Shown: one piece after another, positions 35,635 through 44,476 of the stretch
Numbering within the stretch: position 1 is the first letter of the stretch
How the letters are laid out: each line of letters starts with the position of its first letter
NCBI RefSeq assembly: GCF_900199725.1
Contig: NZ_LT904902.1
Coordinates: 244,084-308,083 of the forward strand
DNA length: 64,000 nucleotides
From: Cytobacillus massiliigabonensis
GTDB taxonomy: Bacteria > Bacillota > Bacilli > Bacillales > Cytobacillaceae
Direction: 5' to 3'
The notes under the pieces: model-generated
The model's input: only the letters and a program-made list of their open reading frames with translations
Database searches by the model: none
Told to the model about the DNA's origin: nothing
Translations under genes and position numbers: made by a program

Positions 35635-35991
35635 GTGGTTACAGCCATTGTTATTCCTGTTATTTGCCTTTATTTTTACTGGATTGCTAAAAAAGAAATG
35701 CGTAAGAGTATTCAAGACTGGACGGATCTAAAAAACGTCCCTGAAGAAGCAATTATTTATGGCAAAATCATGGAAGTAACTGGGTCAAAGCAACGTTTTT
35801 CCTATTATCGGTTTGTATACATTTTAGAGCTATCCATTCAAATGGAAAATAAAAGGTGGGCAGTAAAAAAAATTATTCCAATCGAAAAGGGATTTACAGT
35901 ACCTAATGTAGAAAAGGGAGATTACGTACAAGTATTTGGCAATTGGAAGGAAGATTATTTTCAAGTGGGCAGGATTGTAAAAAGAGCTTGA
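35635..35991 (+). CDS. Small membrane-anchored protein, unknown
   Basis: 118 aa. N-terminal hydrophobic segment (residues 2-18) then a basic stretch 'KKEMRK' and a beta-rich cytoplasmic domain ('YGKIMEVTGSKQRFSYYRF', 'GDYVQVFGNWKEDYFQVG') that could be an OB- or SH3-like barrel. GTG start, ribosome site GGTGGTGA. The stop codon lies in a terminator hairpin. Not recognised. Confidence 0.6.
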   Translation: MVTAIVIPVICLYFYWIAKKEMRKSIQDWTDLKNVPEEAIIYGKIMEVTGSKQRFSYYRFVYILELSIQMENKRWAVKKIIPIEKGFTVPNVEKGDYVQVFGNWKEDYFQVGRIVKRA

Positions 35992-36007
35992 AATCAAGCT
36001 CTTTTTT
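35979..36007 (+). terminator. Terminator after the 118-aa gene
   Basis: AAAAAGAGCTTGA and its complement form a stem with a 2-base loop; the TGA stop is at the top of the left arm. Followed by T residues. Confidence 0.85.
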
Positions 36008-36029
36008 AAGATGATATAATAAATAATTG

Positions 36030-37100
36030 CTATTCAGACCATTTTTCAATAAAATTTTGTGTGTAATGTTTCTTATATACGCCAACACCTAAATGTGTAA
36101 ACTTTTCATTTAGTAAACTTTCCCGATGCCCCTTACTATTTAGCCAGCCTTCAGCAACAGCTGGTGCGTCTAAATAATTTGCAGCGATATTTTCTCCGGC
36201 AGTTTGATAAAAGATATTTGCAGCATCAAGCCGATCGGATAATTCTCCATATTTCTTAGATGTATGAGAAAAATCATTCGTTTCAAACATATCCTTACTA
36301 TGTGCAAAAGCCACCTCAGCCGTTTCCTCATCCCATTCTAATGGTTCTAAATCATGCCGTTCACGAATCATATTCGTAATGTCAAAAATTTGTCTTTCAT
36401 TGCCTTTTTCAACTTTCTCTTCGATCACATTTACTGGTGGATTCACTTCAAGAAGTTCCCCTCGATAGACCATTTCATATGGTCTTTGCTCAATTAATGT
36501 CTTTGCATTAAGCATTCGAATACTTGATAAAGTTCCAGTAAATTTATCAATATAAAGCTGTAAAAAAGCATTCCCTAGCTTGATTAGTGGACGAGTATTC
36601 ATGTCATCCTCAGATAATTCAAACATGTAGGAACTATCTCCATAATCCAGACCAATGTTTGCCTCTATTGTTGTTAAGTGATAAATATCAGAGATAGACT
36701 GCCCAATCTTGAAAGGAGGGATTTGTACATCAGAACCAGTTGCATAAATGGTTACAACCTTTTCTTTCTCAACACCAACTTGCACATATGTATGCAAATC
36801 CATTTTATATATCCACCAATCATATCCATAAAAAGTTGGATCTTTTCTTTCGGGCTCTCCAAGAATACGAATCAATTCCTTGCTTGATTTTCCAAGCACA
36901 TTAATCAGGCTTTCTTGAGGAATTTCTAAATTAGAAGAATCTTGCTGAGCGATAACCTCATCCAAGGTTTGGTCAACTTTAGGATGCTGCTCTTCTTCAT
37001 TTACCAATATTTCTTCTTTTGGACTAATATTCGTATTAAATAAAAATACAACGGCTAATAAACCTGAAATTAGCACGAGAATCCGAACAAGATTACGCAG
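36030..37100 (-). CDS. ylbC: CAP-domain protein YlbC
   Basis: 356-aa surface or secreted protein. N-terminal membrane anchor ('ILVLISGLLAVVFLF'), a CAP-associated N-domain ('GKSSKELIRILGEPERKDPTF'), and a C-terminal CAP/SCP domain with 'FAHSKDMFETNDFSH', 'GENIAANY' and 'GWLNSKGHRESLL'. The only start with a ribosome site is CTG at 37098-37100 (AAGGAGG 8 bases upstream). A GTG eight codons later has none and would cut the anchor; the TTG at 37217 is also unsupported. Confidence 0.85.
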   Translation of the reverse strand: MRNLVRILVLISGLLAVVFLFNTNISPKEEILVNEEEQHPKVDQTLDEVIAQQDSSNLEIPQESLINVLGKSSKELIRILGEPERKDPTFYGYDWWIYKMDLHTYVQVGVEKEKVVTIYATGSDVQIPPFKIGQSISDIYHLTTIEANIGLDYGDSSYMFELSEDDMNTRPLIKLGNAFLQLYIDKFTGTLSSIRMLNAKTLIEQRPYEMVYRGELLEVNPPVNVIEEKVEKGNERQIFDITNMIRERHDLEPLEWDEETAEVAFAHSKDMFETNDFSHTSKKYGELSDRLDAANIFYQTAGENIAANYLDAPAVAEGWLNSKGHRESLLNEKFTHLGVGVYKKHYTQNFIEKWSE

Positions 37101-37123
37101 AAGGATTTCCTCCTTTCTATCAT

Positions 37124-37141
37124 TTATTATTATTATTATTA
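37124..37141. repeat. (TTA)6 trinucleotide repeat upstream of ylbC
   Basis: Six uninterrupted TTA units (AAT on the ylbC coding strand), about 25-40 bases before the ylbC start. Confidence 0.9.
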
Positions 37142-37234
37142 TATATTCTTTTCTACTACTAAGTATATCATTATTCCTATTCAATTTAGATAAACAAACT
37201 GAAAATTCCGATATCAACTAATTAATATATAGAA

Positions 37235-37270
37235 AATGAATAAAGAACACCCTCTTAGGTGTTCCTTTCT
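37235..37270 (-). terminator. Terminator after the LysM-CAP gene
   Basis: GAACACC/GGTGTTC stem followed by TTTATTC on the minus strand. Confidence 0.7.
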
Positions 37271-37296
37271 TTCAGCAAATAGCGGAGCGCAGCCTT

Positions 37297-37929
37297 TTAA
37301 TTTCCTGTAATCAAAATCGTCCAATAATGATTATAAAGTCCCCCCTCTGCATAGCCAATCCCTATTTTCGTTGCGCGATCATTTAATATGCTCTCTCTGT
37401 TTACACTTGAATGTAACCAAGTAGAGAGGACAAGCTCGGCAGATTGATAGCCTGCTCCAATACTTTCCTTTACGATTTGATAAGGAATATTTAACTTATT
37501 TAACATACTAGCGGGACTCCCATAAGTAGGGGAATGATGGGAGATATACCTATGTTCAATCATATCAGCTGATTTAATCCTTGCTGCCCTTGTTAAGGAA
37601 TCATCAATGATTAACGGCTTCATGCCAAATTGTATTCTCTTAGCGTTCAGTAAATCAGCCAGTTTTGCCTCTTCCTTACTTAGATTTTTTTCATGTCTAT
37701 CATTCCACTCAACACTCGGAATGACGATAACCTGTCCTGGATAAATTAAATTTGGGTTTTGAAGCTGCAGATTACTATGTATGATCCTTTCTAGGCTTAT
37801 TTGATGATGTATGGCAATATTCCAAAGCGTGTCTCCCTCCATCACAACATAGTTTGATTGGGCATTTGCAGCCGTATTAAATGAAAAATAGAAGATAAAA
37901 GGCAGTGTAAACTGTAATTTCATTCTCAT
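37297..37929 (-). CDS. Secreted LysM and CAP domain protein
   Basis: 210 aa. Signal peptide to about residue 23 (A-N-A-Q site), one LysM peptidoglycan-binding module (27-71: 'YVVMEGDTLWNIAIHH', 'NPNLIYPGQVIVIP'), then a CAP/SCP domain ('LLNAKRIQFGMKPLIIDDSL', 'HRYISHHSPTYGSP', 'GAGYQSAELVLSTWLHSS'). Resembles YkwD/SafA-associated proteins of spores and walls. AAGGGG precedes the ATG. Second CAP gene in a row after ylbC; it could be a paralogue or a local duplication that gained LysM. Confidence 0.82.
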   Translation of the reverse strand: MRMKLQFTLPFIFYFSFNTAANAQSNYVVMEGDTLWNIAIHHQISLERIIHSNLQLQNPNLIYPGQVIVIPSVEWNDRHEKNLSKEEAKLADLLNAKRIQFGMKPLIIDDSLTRAARIKSADMIEHRYISHHSPTYGSPASMLNKLNIPYQIVKESIGAGYQSAELVLSTWLHSSVNRESILNDRATKIGIGYAEGGLYNHYWTILITGN

Positions 37930-38073
37930 CTATTAACCCCTTTCACTGATCCTTTCTTATCTTTTCCAAATGAAATGAAAATGCTCGATGTTTTATGAAA
38001 TTCGTTACAATTTCTTGAATTCAATCCATGATTAAACTGATTATTTTATGAATCCGTTGCATCTTCTCTCTTT

Positions 38074-38102
38074 TTGAACTATTATTAGATTTGGGATAAA
38101 AC
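38074..38102 (+). promoter_or_regulatory. Candidate SigA promoter of ylbA
   Basis: TTGAAC, 17 bases, TAAAAC; about 65 bases before the start codon. Confidence 0.4.
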
Positions 38103-38166
38103 TTGTTAAATTTCACCTAATATGCTGCAAACAGCTATTAAGGGATTGTTTTTAGGAGGGACAAAC

Positions 38167-38526
38167 ATGCAGTTTGAAAATACGGGTCTTGAAAAAAAGA
38201 AAGCAGACTTAAACCGATTAGATGATTTAATGTTAACCTATGGACTTGTTCGTGCTGGTCAATGGGATTATGAAAGAGTTACATACGACCGCAAATTTGA
38301 TTTAAAAGAAGGCGTGTATTATTTACGCGTATTCGGTGTTGCTGTTGAAGGCGATGTAGGCGCAGATAAAGCAGTCATTCAATTAAAGACACCAGCTTTA
38401 GGAAAACACTATTATCCACATGGTGTTGAATATGGTGCAGATGAAAATTATCCGAAGACACTTGTTAGCCAATGCGAAAAAATACTTAATGATTTAAATG
38501 CTGAAATCGAAAAGTTTGCACAATAA
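38167..38526 (+). CDS. ylbA: YugN-like family protein YlbA
   Basis: 119 aa. 'QWDYERVTYDRKFDLKEGVYYLRV' and 'KHYYPHGVEYGADE' are hallmarks of the YugN-like family; the synteny partner in B. subtilis is ylbA next to ctaG. Function unknown. ATG at 38167 with AGGAGGGA upstream. Confidence 0.88.
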   Translation: MQFENTGLEKKKADLNRLDDLMLTYGLVRAGQWDYERVTYDRKFDLKEGVYYLRVFGVAVEGDVGADKAVIQLKTPALGKHYYPHGVEYGADENYPKTLVSQCEKILNDLNAEIEKFAQ

Positions 38527-38530
38527 AAGG

Positions 38531-38563
38531 AAAAGACGCATATTAGATGCGTCTTTTCTGTTT
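38531..38563 (+). terminator. Terminator after ylbA
   Basis: AAAAGACGCAT/ATGCGTCTTTT 11-bp stem followed by TCTGTTT. Confidence 0.85.
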
Positions 38564-38565
38564 AT

Positions 38566-39033
38566 TTATGAGCCTAAGATCGCTTTAATTGTAGAGGTTG
38601 TTTCACCGCCATGGTAAAACACATACAATAGAAGATACACGACTACACCGGTAATAGCCGTAAAAAACCAAATAATACTTGTGATTGGACCTAGCTTTCG
38701 ATGAAGGGTTAATTTATTTTTAAACCCGCTTATCAGCGATATTAGCCCAAATACAGCACCTGTTGTAGCTAACGTTACATGAAAGATCAAGAAAATCGTA
38801 TAATAAATTTTGATATCATCAGGTCCGCCAAAGGCTGTATTCCCGATAAAAACGGTTCTGCTCATATAAATAATAAAGAAAATAGTTGCGCATATTCCCG
38901 CAAGAGTCATCGACCTTTTATGAGCGTCAATCTTCCGATTACGTATTTGCCCCCAGCCAATCGCAACAAAAATTGCGCTAAGAACAATAAATGTGGTACT
39001 TATAGTAGGTAAAATTGGCAATGAATAATTCAT
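38566..39033 (-). CDS. ctaM: DUF420 membrane protein, CtaM/YozB type
   Basis: 155 aa, four membrane segments. DUF420 proteins have conserved histidines; here 'DAHKRSM', 'LIFHVTLATTG' and 'LHRKLGPI' are seen. CtaM of Staphylococcus aureus is needed for assembly of heme A oxidases, which fits the neighbouring cta genes; YozB is the B. subtilis homologue. ATG at 39031-39033 with GAGGGAG upstream. Symbol assigned by family and context. Confidence 0.8.
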   Translation of the reverse strand: MNYSLPILPTISTTFIVLSAIFVAIGWGQIRNRKIDAHKRSMTLAGICATIFFIIYMSRTVFIGNTAFGGPDDIKIYYTIFLIFHVTLATTGAVFGLISLISGFKNKLTLHRKLGPITSIIWFFTAITGVVVYLLLYVFYHGGETTSTIKAILGS

Positions 39034-39204
39034 ATGTCTCCCTCTCAATGAAATTAATAACATTTTACTAATAGCTGTATATAAGTATACAGCAACTCTC
39101 AATTAACAAAAGCACCTATTCTTAAAAGTTCCAAAAATGTTCATACTTTATTTAATAAAATGTGATTTTTTATATAGAACAAACAAAAAAATCCCGTATT
39201 ACAA

Positions 39205-39229
39205 AACCCCATCTAAGTAGGATGGGGTT
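39205..39229 (-). terminator. Probable terminator after ctaG
   Basis: AACCCCATC/GATGGGGTT 9-bp stem just after the ctaG stop. The T-tract on the minus strand is weak (TTGT, with TTTTTTT further on). Confidence 0.5.
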
Positions 39230-39233
39230 CTAT

Positions 39234-40136
39234 TTACTCAATTGGCTGTGGATTTAATCTATGCTGTTTTTCAACTTCTGTTTCTTCCTGCTCTTTTTTA
39301 TACCAGCTAAAGAAAACTCTTGCCAGGACAAAGCCATATACAATCTCTTGGATAATCTTCATAATAATCCCGCCAAGCTGCTGGTCATAAATTAAGGACA
39401 TTGAACTGAATACTTCTGGTCCGCTCAAAGTTAATCCTGCAAGTGTAGTGCCAGGCACACAAAGTTCCAATGCTTTTGCCCATGCGTTTGGATCAGAAAA
39501 TGTTGCATAAAGCGGTACATCAGCAAAAATAATTAACCCGCATGCAGGTAATAATAATGCCCCGCCAGCAAATATATACCCTACCTTTTTTAAGCCGCTT
39601 AATGTATGCTGATTGTCTAAGCGATTTATGAGTGGCCACCAAAAGAAGATACCCAAAATAAATAATATGGATGTATAGCCTGCGTGAAGCCACATATTTG
39701 TTTTGATAAAATCAAAAACTAATGGAATATGATAGATTGAAAAGATTCCATTAAACAAAATCAAGGCTATGACTGGATTAGAAAAAATATAAAATATTTT
39801 TTTGAAAGATTTATTATTTTGAAGCGTACGCCATATCCATGGAGGAATTCCTAGAATGACTAGCTGCGGAATAACCAAACAAAGAATAGCCATTTGAGTC
39901 ATATGCGCATAAAACATAAGATGGCCCATTAAATCAATAGGTGAACCTTTTATGATATATATAAGAATAATCGCCAGTGAGAAATTAATCGCCTGTCCCT
40001 TTGTTAATGGATCACTTTGCGAAAATTTATTCCTAAATTTCAAAGTAATAAGGAAATAACCAATTAAAACTAGCACTAGTACACCAAAAAAGATTGGACT
40101 CCATAATGCCCGAAAACCAAATATTGATATCGACAC
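39234..40136 (-). CDS. ctaG: Cytochrome c oxidase assembly factor CtaG
   Basis: 300-aa membrane protein of the Caa3_CtaG family, with about seven segments, required for active caa3 oxidase, possibly for copper delivery. 'LMGHLMFYAHMTQMAIL', 'IPPWIWR' and 'YHIPLVFDF' match the family. Start GTG with AAAGAGGTGA upstream. Last gene of the ctaCDEFG run. Confidence 0.93.
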   Translation of the reverse strand: MSISIFGFRALWSPIFFGVLVLVLIGYFLITLKFRNKFSQSDPLTKGQAINFSLAIILIYIIKGSPIDLMGHLMFYAHMTQMAILCLVIPQLVILGIPPWIWRTLQNNKSFKKIFYIFSNPVIALILFNGIFSIYHIPLVFDFIKTNMWLHAGYTSILFILGIFFWWPLINRLDNQHTLSGLKKVGYIFAGGALLLPACGLIIFADVPLYATFSDPNAWAKALELCVPGTTLAGLTLSGPEVFSSMSLIYDQQLGGIIMKIIQEIVYGFVLARVFFSWYKKEQEETEVEKQHRLNPQPIE

Positions 40137-40235
40137 TTCGTTATCACCTCTTTAATAAAAACGTACACCAATAGTATACTCCCATTCATGAAAAACTCCA
40201 AGAATGAAGCATTTTCACTATTGCTAATATTCGAT

Positions 40236-40269
40236 TTATATAAAAAGAATCGGCTAAATAGCCGATTCC
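40236..40269 (-). terminator. Terminator after ctaF
   Basis: GAATCGGCT/AGCCGATTC stem followed on the minus strand by TTTTTATATAAA. It may lower ctaG expression relative to the oxidase subunits. Confidence 0.8.
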
Positions 40270-40279
40270 CCTTGTAAAT

Positions 40280-40615
40280 TTACCACCAAATTATTGTTGT
40301 ATAACAAAGAATTGTCACAAACGCGATGAAAACTCCAGAATACATAAATAGTTTTGGCGCTTCGTGCCCCTCATGGCTCATATGCATGAAATAAAATAAT
40401 TGAAAGATCACTTGAACACCAGCAAGTAGTAAGATAAACGGAACAATAAACCATCCAGTAAATCCTTCATAAGCTACTGCAACAAATGCAATCAGCGTTA
40501 AGAAAATCATTAAGGCGAACGTAATTACTTGATGTTTCATTTCTTCCGCATTCTTTTTACGGCGATATTCAATGTCTACACGAGGATTGCCTGAGTTTAA
40601 TTGTTGATTTGCCAT
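40280..40615 (-). CDS. ctaF: Cytochrome caa3 oxidase subunit IV
   Basis: 111 aa with three membrane segments. 'HQVITFALMIFLTLIAFVAV' and 'FQLFYFMHMSHEGH' are typical of subunit IV of heme-copper oxidases. Starts 3 bases after the ctaE stop. Confidence 0.95.
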   Translation of the reverse strand: MANQQLNSGNPRVDIEYRRKKNAEEMKHQVITFALMIFLTLIAFVAVAYEGFTGWFIVPFILLLAGVQVIFQLFYFMHMSHEGHEAPKLFMYSGVFIAFVTILCYTTIIWW

Positions 40616-40618
40616 CAG

Positions 40619-41248
40619 TTATCCCACCATTCCCATTAAATATACTACTGTAAAAATAAATACCCAAACAACGTCGATAAAGTGCCAATAAAGGCTTGCA
40701 ACGTAATACTTCGGTGCATTATACAGATTTAATCCACGTTTGCTATTGCGGATGATTAAAGTAGTAATCCATAGCAATCCAAATGCGACGTGGGCACCAT
40801 GGAAGCCTACAAGTGTATAGAAGGCTGAACCAAAAGCACTGCTAGTAAAAGTATGACCGAATTCATGCACATAATGGTTGAATTCATAAATTTCAAGACC
40901 TAAGAATGCTAATCCAAGAACAACAGTGATTCCTAGCCAAACTTGCATTTTCTTAAAGCTGAAATTTTTCATATGGTACATTGCATACACACTTGTCAAA
41001 GAGCTTGTTAAAAGGATCATTGTCATTGCAAAAACTAATGGAATTTCGAATAGATCCTTTGCTAATGGCATGTCGCTTCTAGGGACTGAATCTTTCAATG
41101 CAAGATATGTCGCAAAGAGAGAGGCGAAAAGTACCGTCTCTCCCCCTAAGAATAACCAAAAACCTAAGAATTTATTTTTTGCCTCGAGGGTTTGTTTTTC
41201 AGGCGCAGCAGGCCAAGTTTCAACAGTCATTTTTTCTTCTACATGCAT
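40619..41248 (-). CDS. ctaE: Cytochrome caa3 oxidase subunit III
   Basis: 209 aa, five membrane segments. 'FLGFWLFLGGETVLFASLF', 'LVGFHGAHVAFGL' and 'YWHFIDVVWVFIFTVVYL' mark subunit III. The ATG overlaps the ctaD stop by one base (TAATG). Confidence 0.97.
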   Translation of the reverse strand: MHVEEKMTVETWPAAPEKQTLEAKNKFLGFWLFLGGETVLFASLFATYLALKDSVPRSDMPLAKDLFEIPLVFAMTMILLTSSLTSVYAMYHMKNFSFKKMQVWLGITVVLGLAFLGLEIYEFNHYVHEFGHTFTSSAFGSAFYTLVGFHGAHVAFGLLWITTLIIRNSKRGLNLYNAPKYYVASLYWHFIDVVWVFIFTVVYLMGMVG

Positions 41249-43122
41249 TATGCCTTAACCCCCTTATCATTGTCATCAATTAATTCTTCTTTTGGAATAT
41301 GATAACCATGATCATCTTTAATCGAGCGTACAAACATTGAACCTAATGTAAATAGAAGCCCGAAAATTAATACTGGAATTCCCCAAGTATTTCCTTCATC
41401 CCCATGATACATTGCACCAAATGCTGCAATGAAAAGACCTAAAGAAATTAAGAATGGAATAAAGGAGTTATTTGGCATATGAATATCTCCAAGCGGTTCA
41501 GCTGGTGTCATTCCTTTTTTGCCTTCCATTTTTTCGATCCAGTATGCATCAAGTCCACGTACTAGCGGAAGCTGCTTGAAGTTATAATATGGAGGCGGTG
41601 ATGATAAAGCCCACTCCAATGTTCGTCCGTCACCCCATGGATCATTTCCAACCTTTTCATTTTTCACACTTGTAATAATAACGTTAATCAATAAAACAAT
41701 TACACCTGCTGCCATTAAAAAGGCACCGATTGAACTTACTACGTTCGATGTTTCAAATCCTTGACCTGGAAGGTAAGTGAAAACACGACGCGGCATCCCC
41801 CATAGTCCTAAGAAATGCTGAATAAAGAACGTCATATGGAAGCCAACAAAGAATAAAACAAATGTAATTTTCCCTAAAACTTCATTTAACATTGTTCCAA
41901 ACATTTTTGGCCAGTATAAATGAGCTCCAGCGAATAGAGCAAACACAACCCCACCAACAATTACATAGTGGAAGTGAGCGACTACGAAATACGTATCATG
42001 GTACTGATAATCCTGTGCAGCTGACCCAAGCATTACACCTGTTACTCCCCCCATTAAGAAGGAAGGGATAAAGGCAACTGCCCAAAGCATTGGTGTCGTA
42101 AAGCGAATACTTCCGCCCCACATCGTAAATAACCAGTTGAATATTTTAATACCTGTAGGTACAGCAATTGCCATAGTTGCAACAGCAAAGATCGCATTAG
42201 CAATTGGTCCTAACCCTGTTGTAAACATATGGTGAGCCCAGACCATGAATCCTAAGAAACCAATAAGCACGGTCGCAAATACCATTGATGAATAACCAAA
42301 AAGGCGCTTCCTTGAGAAAATTGCAAATATCTCTGAGAATATACCGAATGCTGGTAAAATCAAAATGTAAACCTCAGGGTGACCGAAAATCCAGAAAAAG
42401 TGTTCCCAAATAATTGTATTTCCGCCCATTGCTGCATCAAAGAAGTTCGCACCAAACATACGGTCAAATGTCATCAAGAATAAACCAACAGTTAATGGAG
42501 GAAATGCAAATAAAATTAGTGCAGATACTACAAATGTTGTCCATGTAAACATCGGCATACGCATATAAGTCATACCAGGTGCACGCATATTAATGATCGT
42601 AACAAGGAAGTTTATCCCACCAATTAAGGTTCCTAGCCCTGCGATCTGTAAGCCGAGAGCATAGAAATCAATTCCATGACCTGTCTGAGCGATCGAAAGC
42701 GATGCATAAGACGTCCACCCAGCGTTTGGCGCTGCGTCTAAAAACCATGAAAGATTTAGAAATAATCCGCCAAAAAGGAAAAGCCAAAATCCTAATGAAT
42801 TTAGAAATGGAAAAGCTACATCACGTGCCCCAATTTGCAATGGCATAACCGCATTCATAAATGCAAAAACGAGCGGCATCGCAGCCAAGAAAATCATTGT
42901 TGTTCCGTGCATTGTTAATAGTTCATTAAATAAACCTGCACTTACAAAATCATTATTAGGTTTTAAAAGCTGAATTCGGATAAATAATGCTTCAAGTCCA
43001 CCGATTAAGAAGAATAATCCGCCAGCTATTAGATAGAGGTGTGCAATTTTTTTATGGTCTACTGTTGTTAAATAGTCCCATAACGTTGCCCCAAATCCCC
43101 TTTTCTGAGCATTGGTACTCAC
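41248..43122 (-). CDS. ctaD: Cytochrome caa3 oxidase subunit I
   Basis: Catalytic subunit with hemes a and a3 and CuB; reduces O2 and pumps protons. 624 aa. 'HGTTMIFLA' (low-spin heme His), 'GHPEVYIL' (CuB His and cross-linked Tyr), 'WAHHMFTTG' (CuB His pair) and 'AHFHYVIVGG' (a3 and a ligands) are all intact. Second gene after ctaC, 27 bases downstream of it. Confidence 0.98.
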   Translation of the reverse strand: MSTNAQKRGFGATLWDYLTTVDHKKIAHLYLIAGGLFFLIGGLEALFIRIQLLKPNNDFVSAGLFNELLTMHGTTMIFLAAMPLVFAFMNAVMPLQIGARDVAFPFLNSLGFWLFLFGGLFLNLSWFLDAAPNAGWTSYASLSIAQTGHGIDFYALGLQIAGLGTLIGGINFLVTIINMRAPGMTYMRMPMFTWTTFVVSALILFAFPPLTVGLFLMTFDRMFGANFFDAAMGGNTIIWEHFFWIFGHPEVYILILPAFGIFSEIFAIFSRKRLFGYSSMVFATVLIGFLGFMVWAHHMFTTGLGPIANAIFAVATMAIAVPTGIKIFNWLFTMWGGSIRFTTPMLWAVAFIPSFLMGGVTGVMLGSAAQDYQYHDTYFVVAHFHYVIVGGVVFALFAGAHLYWPKMFGTMLNEVLGKITFVLFFVGFHMTFFIQHFLGLWGMPRRVFTYLPGQGFETSNVVSSIGAFLMAAGVIVLLINVIITSVKNEKVGNDPWGDGRTLEWALSSPPPYYNFKQLPLVRGLDAYWIEKMEGKKGMTPAEPLGDIHMPNNSFIPFLISLGLFIAAFGAMYHGDEGNTWGIPVLIFGLLFTLGSMFVRSIKDDHGYHIPKEELIDDNDKGVKA

Positions 43123-43149
43123 AATTTTACCTCCTTTATAAACATATCA

Positions 43150-44223
43150 CTATTCACCTTGAACCTTTAACCCCATTAAGTACGCAGTAAGCGCATCTAG
43201 TTGTTCAGGTGTTAATTCACCATAAGTACCAGTCATTTTATTTCCTGGTTTATATGTTTCTGGATCAGACAACCAATTTTTTAAGTTTTCTTCATTATGC
43301 TCTAAATATCCTGCGATAATATTACGATCACCAAAGTTAGTTAAGTTCGGTGCCATACGAGCATCAGCAGGTGTACCATTTGAAGGCGTAACAGCGTGAC
43401 AGCCAATACAGCTTTGATTAAAGATTTCTTGACCTTGCTGTGCTAAATCAGTTGTTGCTTCCTGTGGCTCCTTAATATTTTGCATATTAGTTACCCACTG
43501 ATCAAACTCTGCACGCGGAAGGGCTTTCACTTTAAAATCCATCAAAGCATGTGATGGACCGCAAAGCTCTGCACATCGTCCTTGGAATAGTTTGTCAGGA
43601 TCAGCTTTTTCACTATCAAACTCTAACCAGAATTTATTTACGTTTTCAGTGTTGTTATCCATTTTTCCGCCAGCTGCTGGAATCCAAAATGAATGTTTTA
43701 CATCTGAAGCAATTAAATTAAAATAAACCTTTTCATCAGTCGGAACAATCAGTTCTTGACCTGTTACTATTTTTTCATTTGGGTATTCAAATTCCCACCA
43801 GTATAAATTCGCACGTACATTGACAACAAGTGCATCAGAAGTTCCATCTTCATTCTTCTTCTCCATTGCATCAACATCAGCAAAATTGAAAACCGCTGAC
43901 ACAGTCGGAACAGCTAGGACAAGGACTAATAAGATCGGAATAACAGTCCAAATAATTTCCATAGCGTGGTTTCCCTCAACTTGATTAGGAATTTTGTCAT
44001 CTTTACGACGGAATTTCACTAATACAATAATGAAAATTACCGCTACTACTGCCATTACAGCAATCATAATAATTGTGCTGAACACCATTAAATCATATTG
44101 TTTTTTTGCTACTTCACCCGCAGGCTGTAGTGCTGATAAATATGGTTGACCACTGCAAGCAGAAAGCACGAGCGTCAGAATTGCAAATAATGAAAGTAGA
44201 CGCCATTTCGCAAGCCTTTTCAT
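43150..44223 (-). CDS. ctaC: Cytochrome caa3 oxidase subunit II with cytochrome c domain
   Basis: 357 aa. Lipoprotein signal ('LSACSG'), two membrane segments, the CuA cupredoxin domain with 'HSFWIP' and 'CAELCGPSHALM', and a fused C-terminal cytochrome c domain with CIGCH heme site and distal Met region 'GNKMTGTYG'. The fused cytochrome marks it as a caa3 rather than an aa3 enzyme. First gene of ctaCDEFG; AGAGGGG precedes the ATG. Confidence 0.98.
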   Translation of the reverse strand: MKRLAKWRLLSLFAILTLVLSACSGQPYLSALQPAGEVAKKQYDLMVFSTIIMIAVMAVVAVIFIIVLVKFRRKDDKIPNQVEGNHAMEIIWTVIPILLVLVLAVPTVSAVFNFADVDAMEKKNEDGTSDALVVNVRANLYWWEFEYPNEKIVTGQELIVPTDEKVYFNLIASDVKHSFWIPAAGGKMDNNTENVNKFWLEFDSEKADPDKLFQGRCAELCGPSHALMDFKVKALPRAEFDQWVTNMQNIKEPQEATTDLAQQGQEIFNQSCIGCHAVTPSNGTPADARMAPNLTNFGDRNIIAGYLEHNEENLKNWLSDPETYKPGNKMTGTYGELTPEQLDALTAYLMGLKVQGE

Positions 44224-44258
44224 AAGCTAATCAATCCCCTCTTTCTTTAAAATTTCTG

Positions 44259-44278
44259 TTTGAATTTTTTAATTCAAA
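44259..44278. repeat. Inverted repeat in the ctaC leader
   Basis: TTTGAATT and AATTCAAA flank TTTT, a perfect 8-bp stem about 36 bases before the ctaC ATG. Could be an RNA hairpin or an operator. Confidence 0.5.
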
Positions 44279-44404
44279 AAAATTATGAATAAATTCTTTC
44301 AATACTTAGGAAAAGAAAGAATTCCTAACAATAGTTGTTTTTGACATTTTAGTATGTAACTTATTAGTAGAAATTATTATTAAATTGAAACAATTATTCG
44401 TTTG

Positions 44405-44434
44405 TTGATAAAAAGAAAAGCAGAACGTGCTTTT
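44405..44434 (-). terminator. Terminator after ctaB
   Basis: AAAAGCA/TGCTTTT stem followed on the minus strand by CTTTTTATC. It separates ctaB from ctaC. Confidence 0.7.
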
Positions 44435-44476
44435 GATAAAAAATAAACCAAATATTTCTTCGTTCTGGAAACTTTT

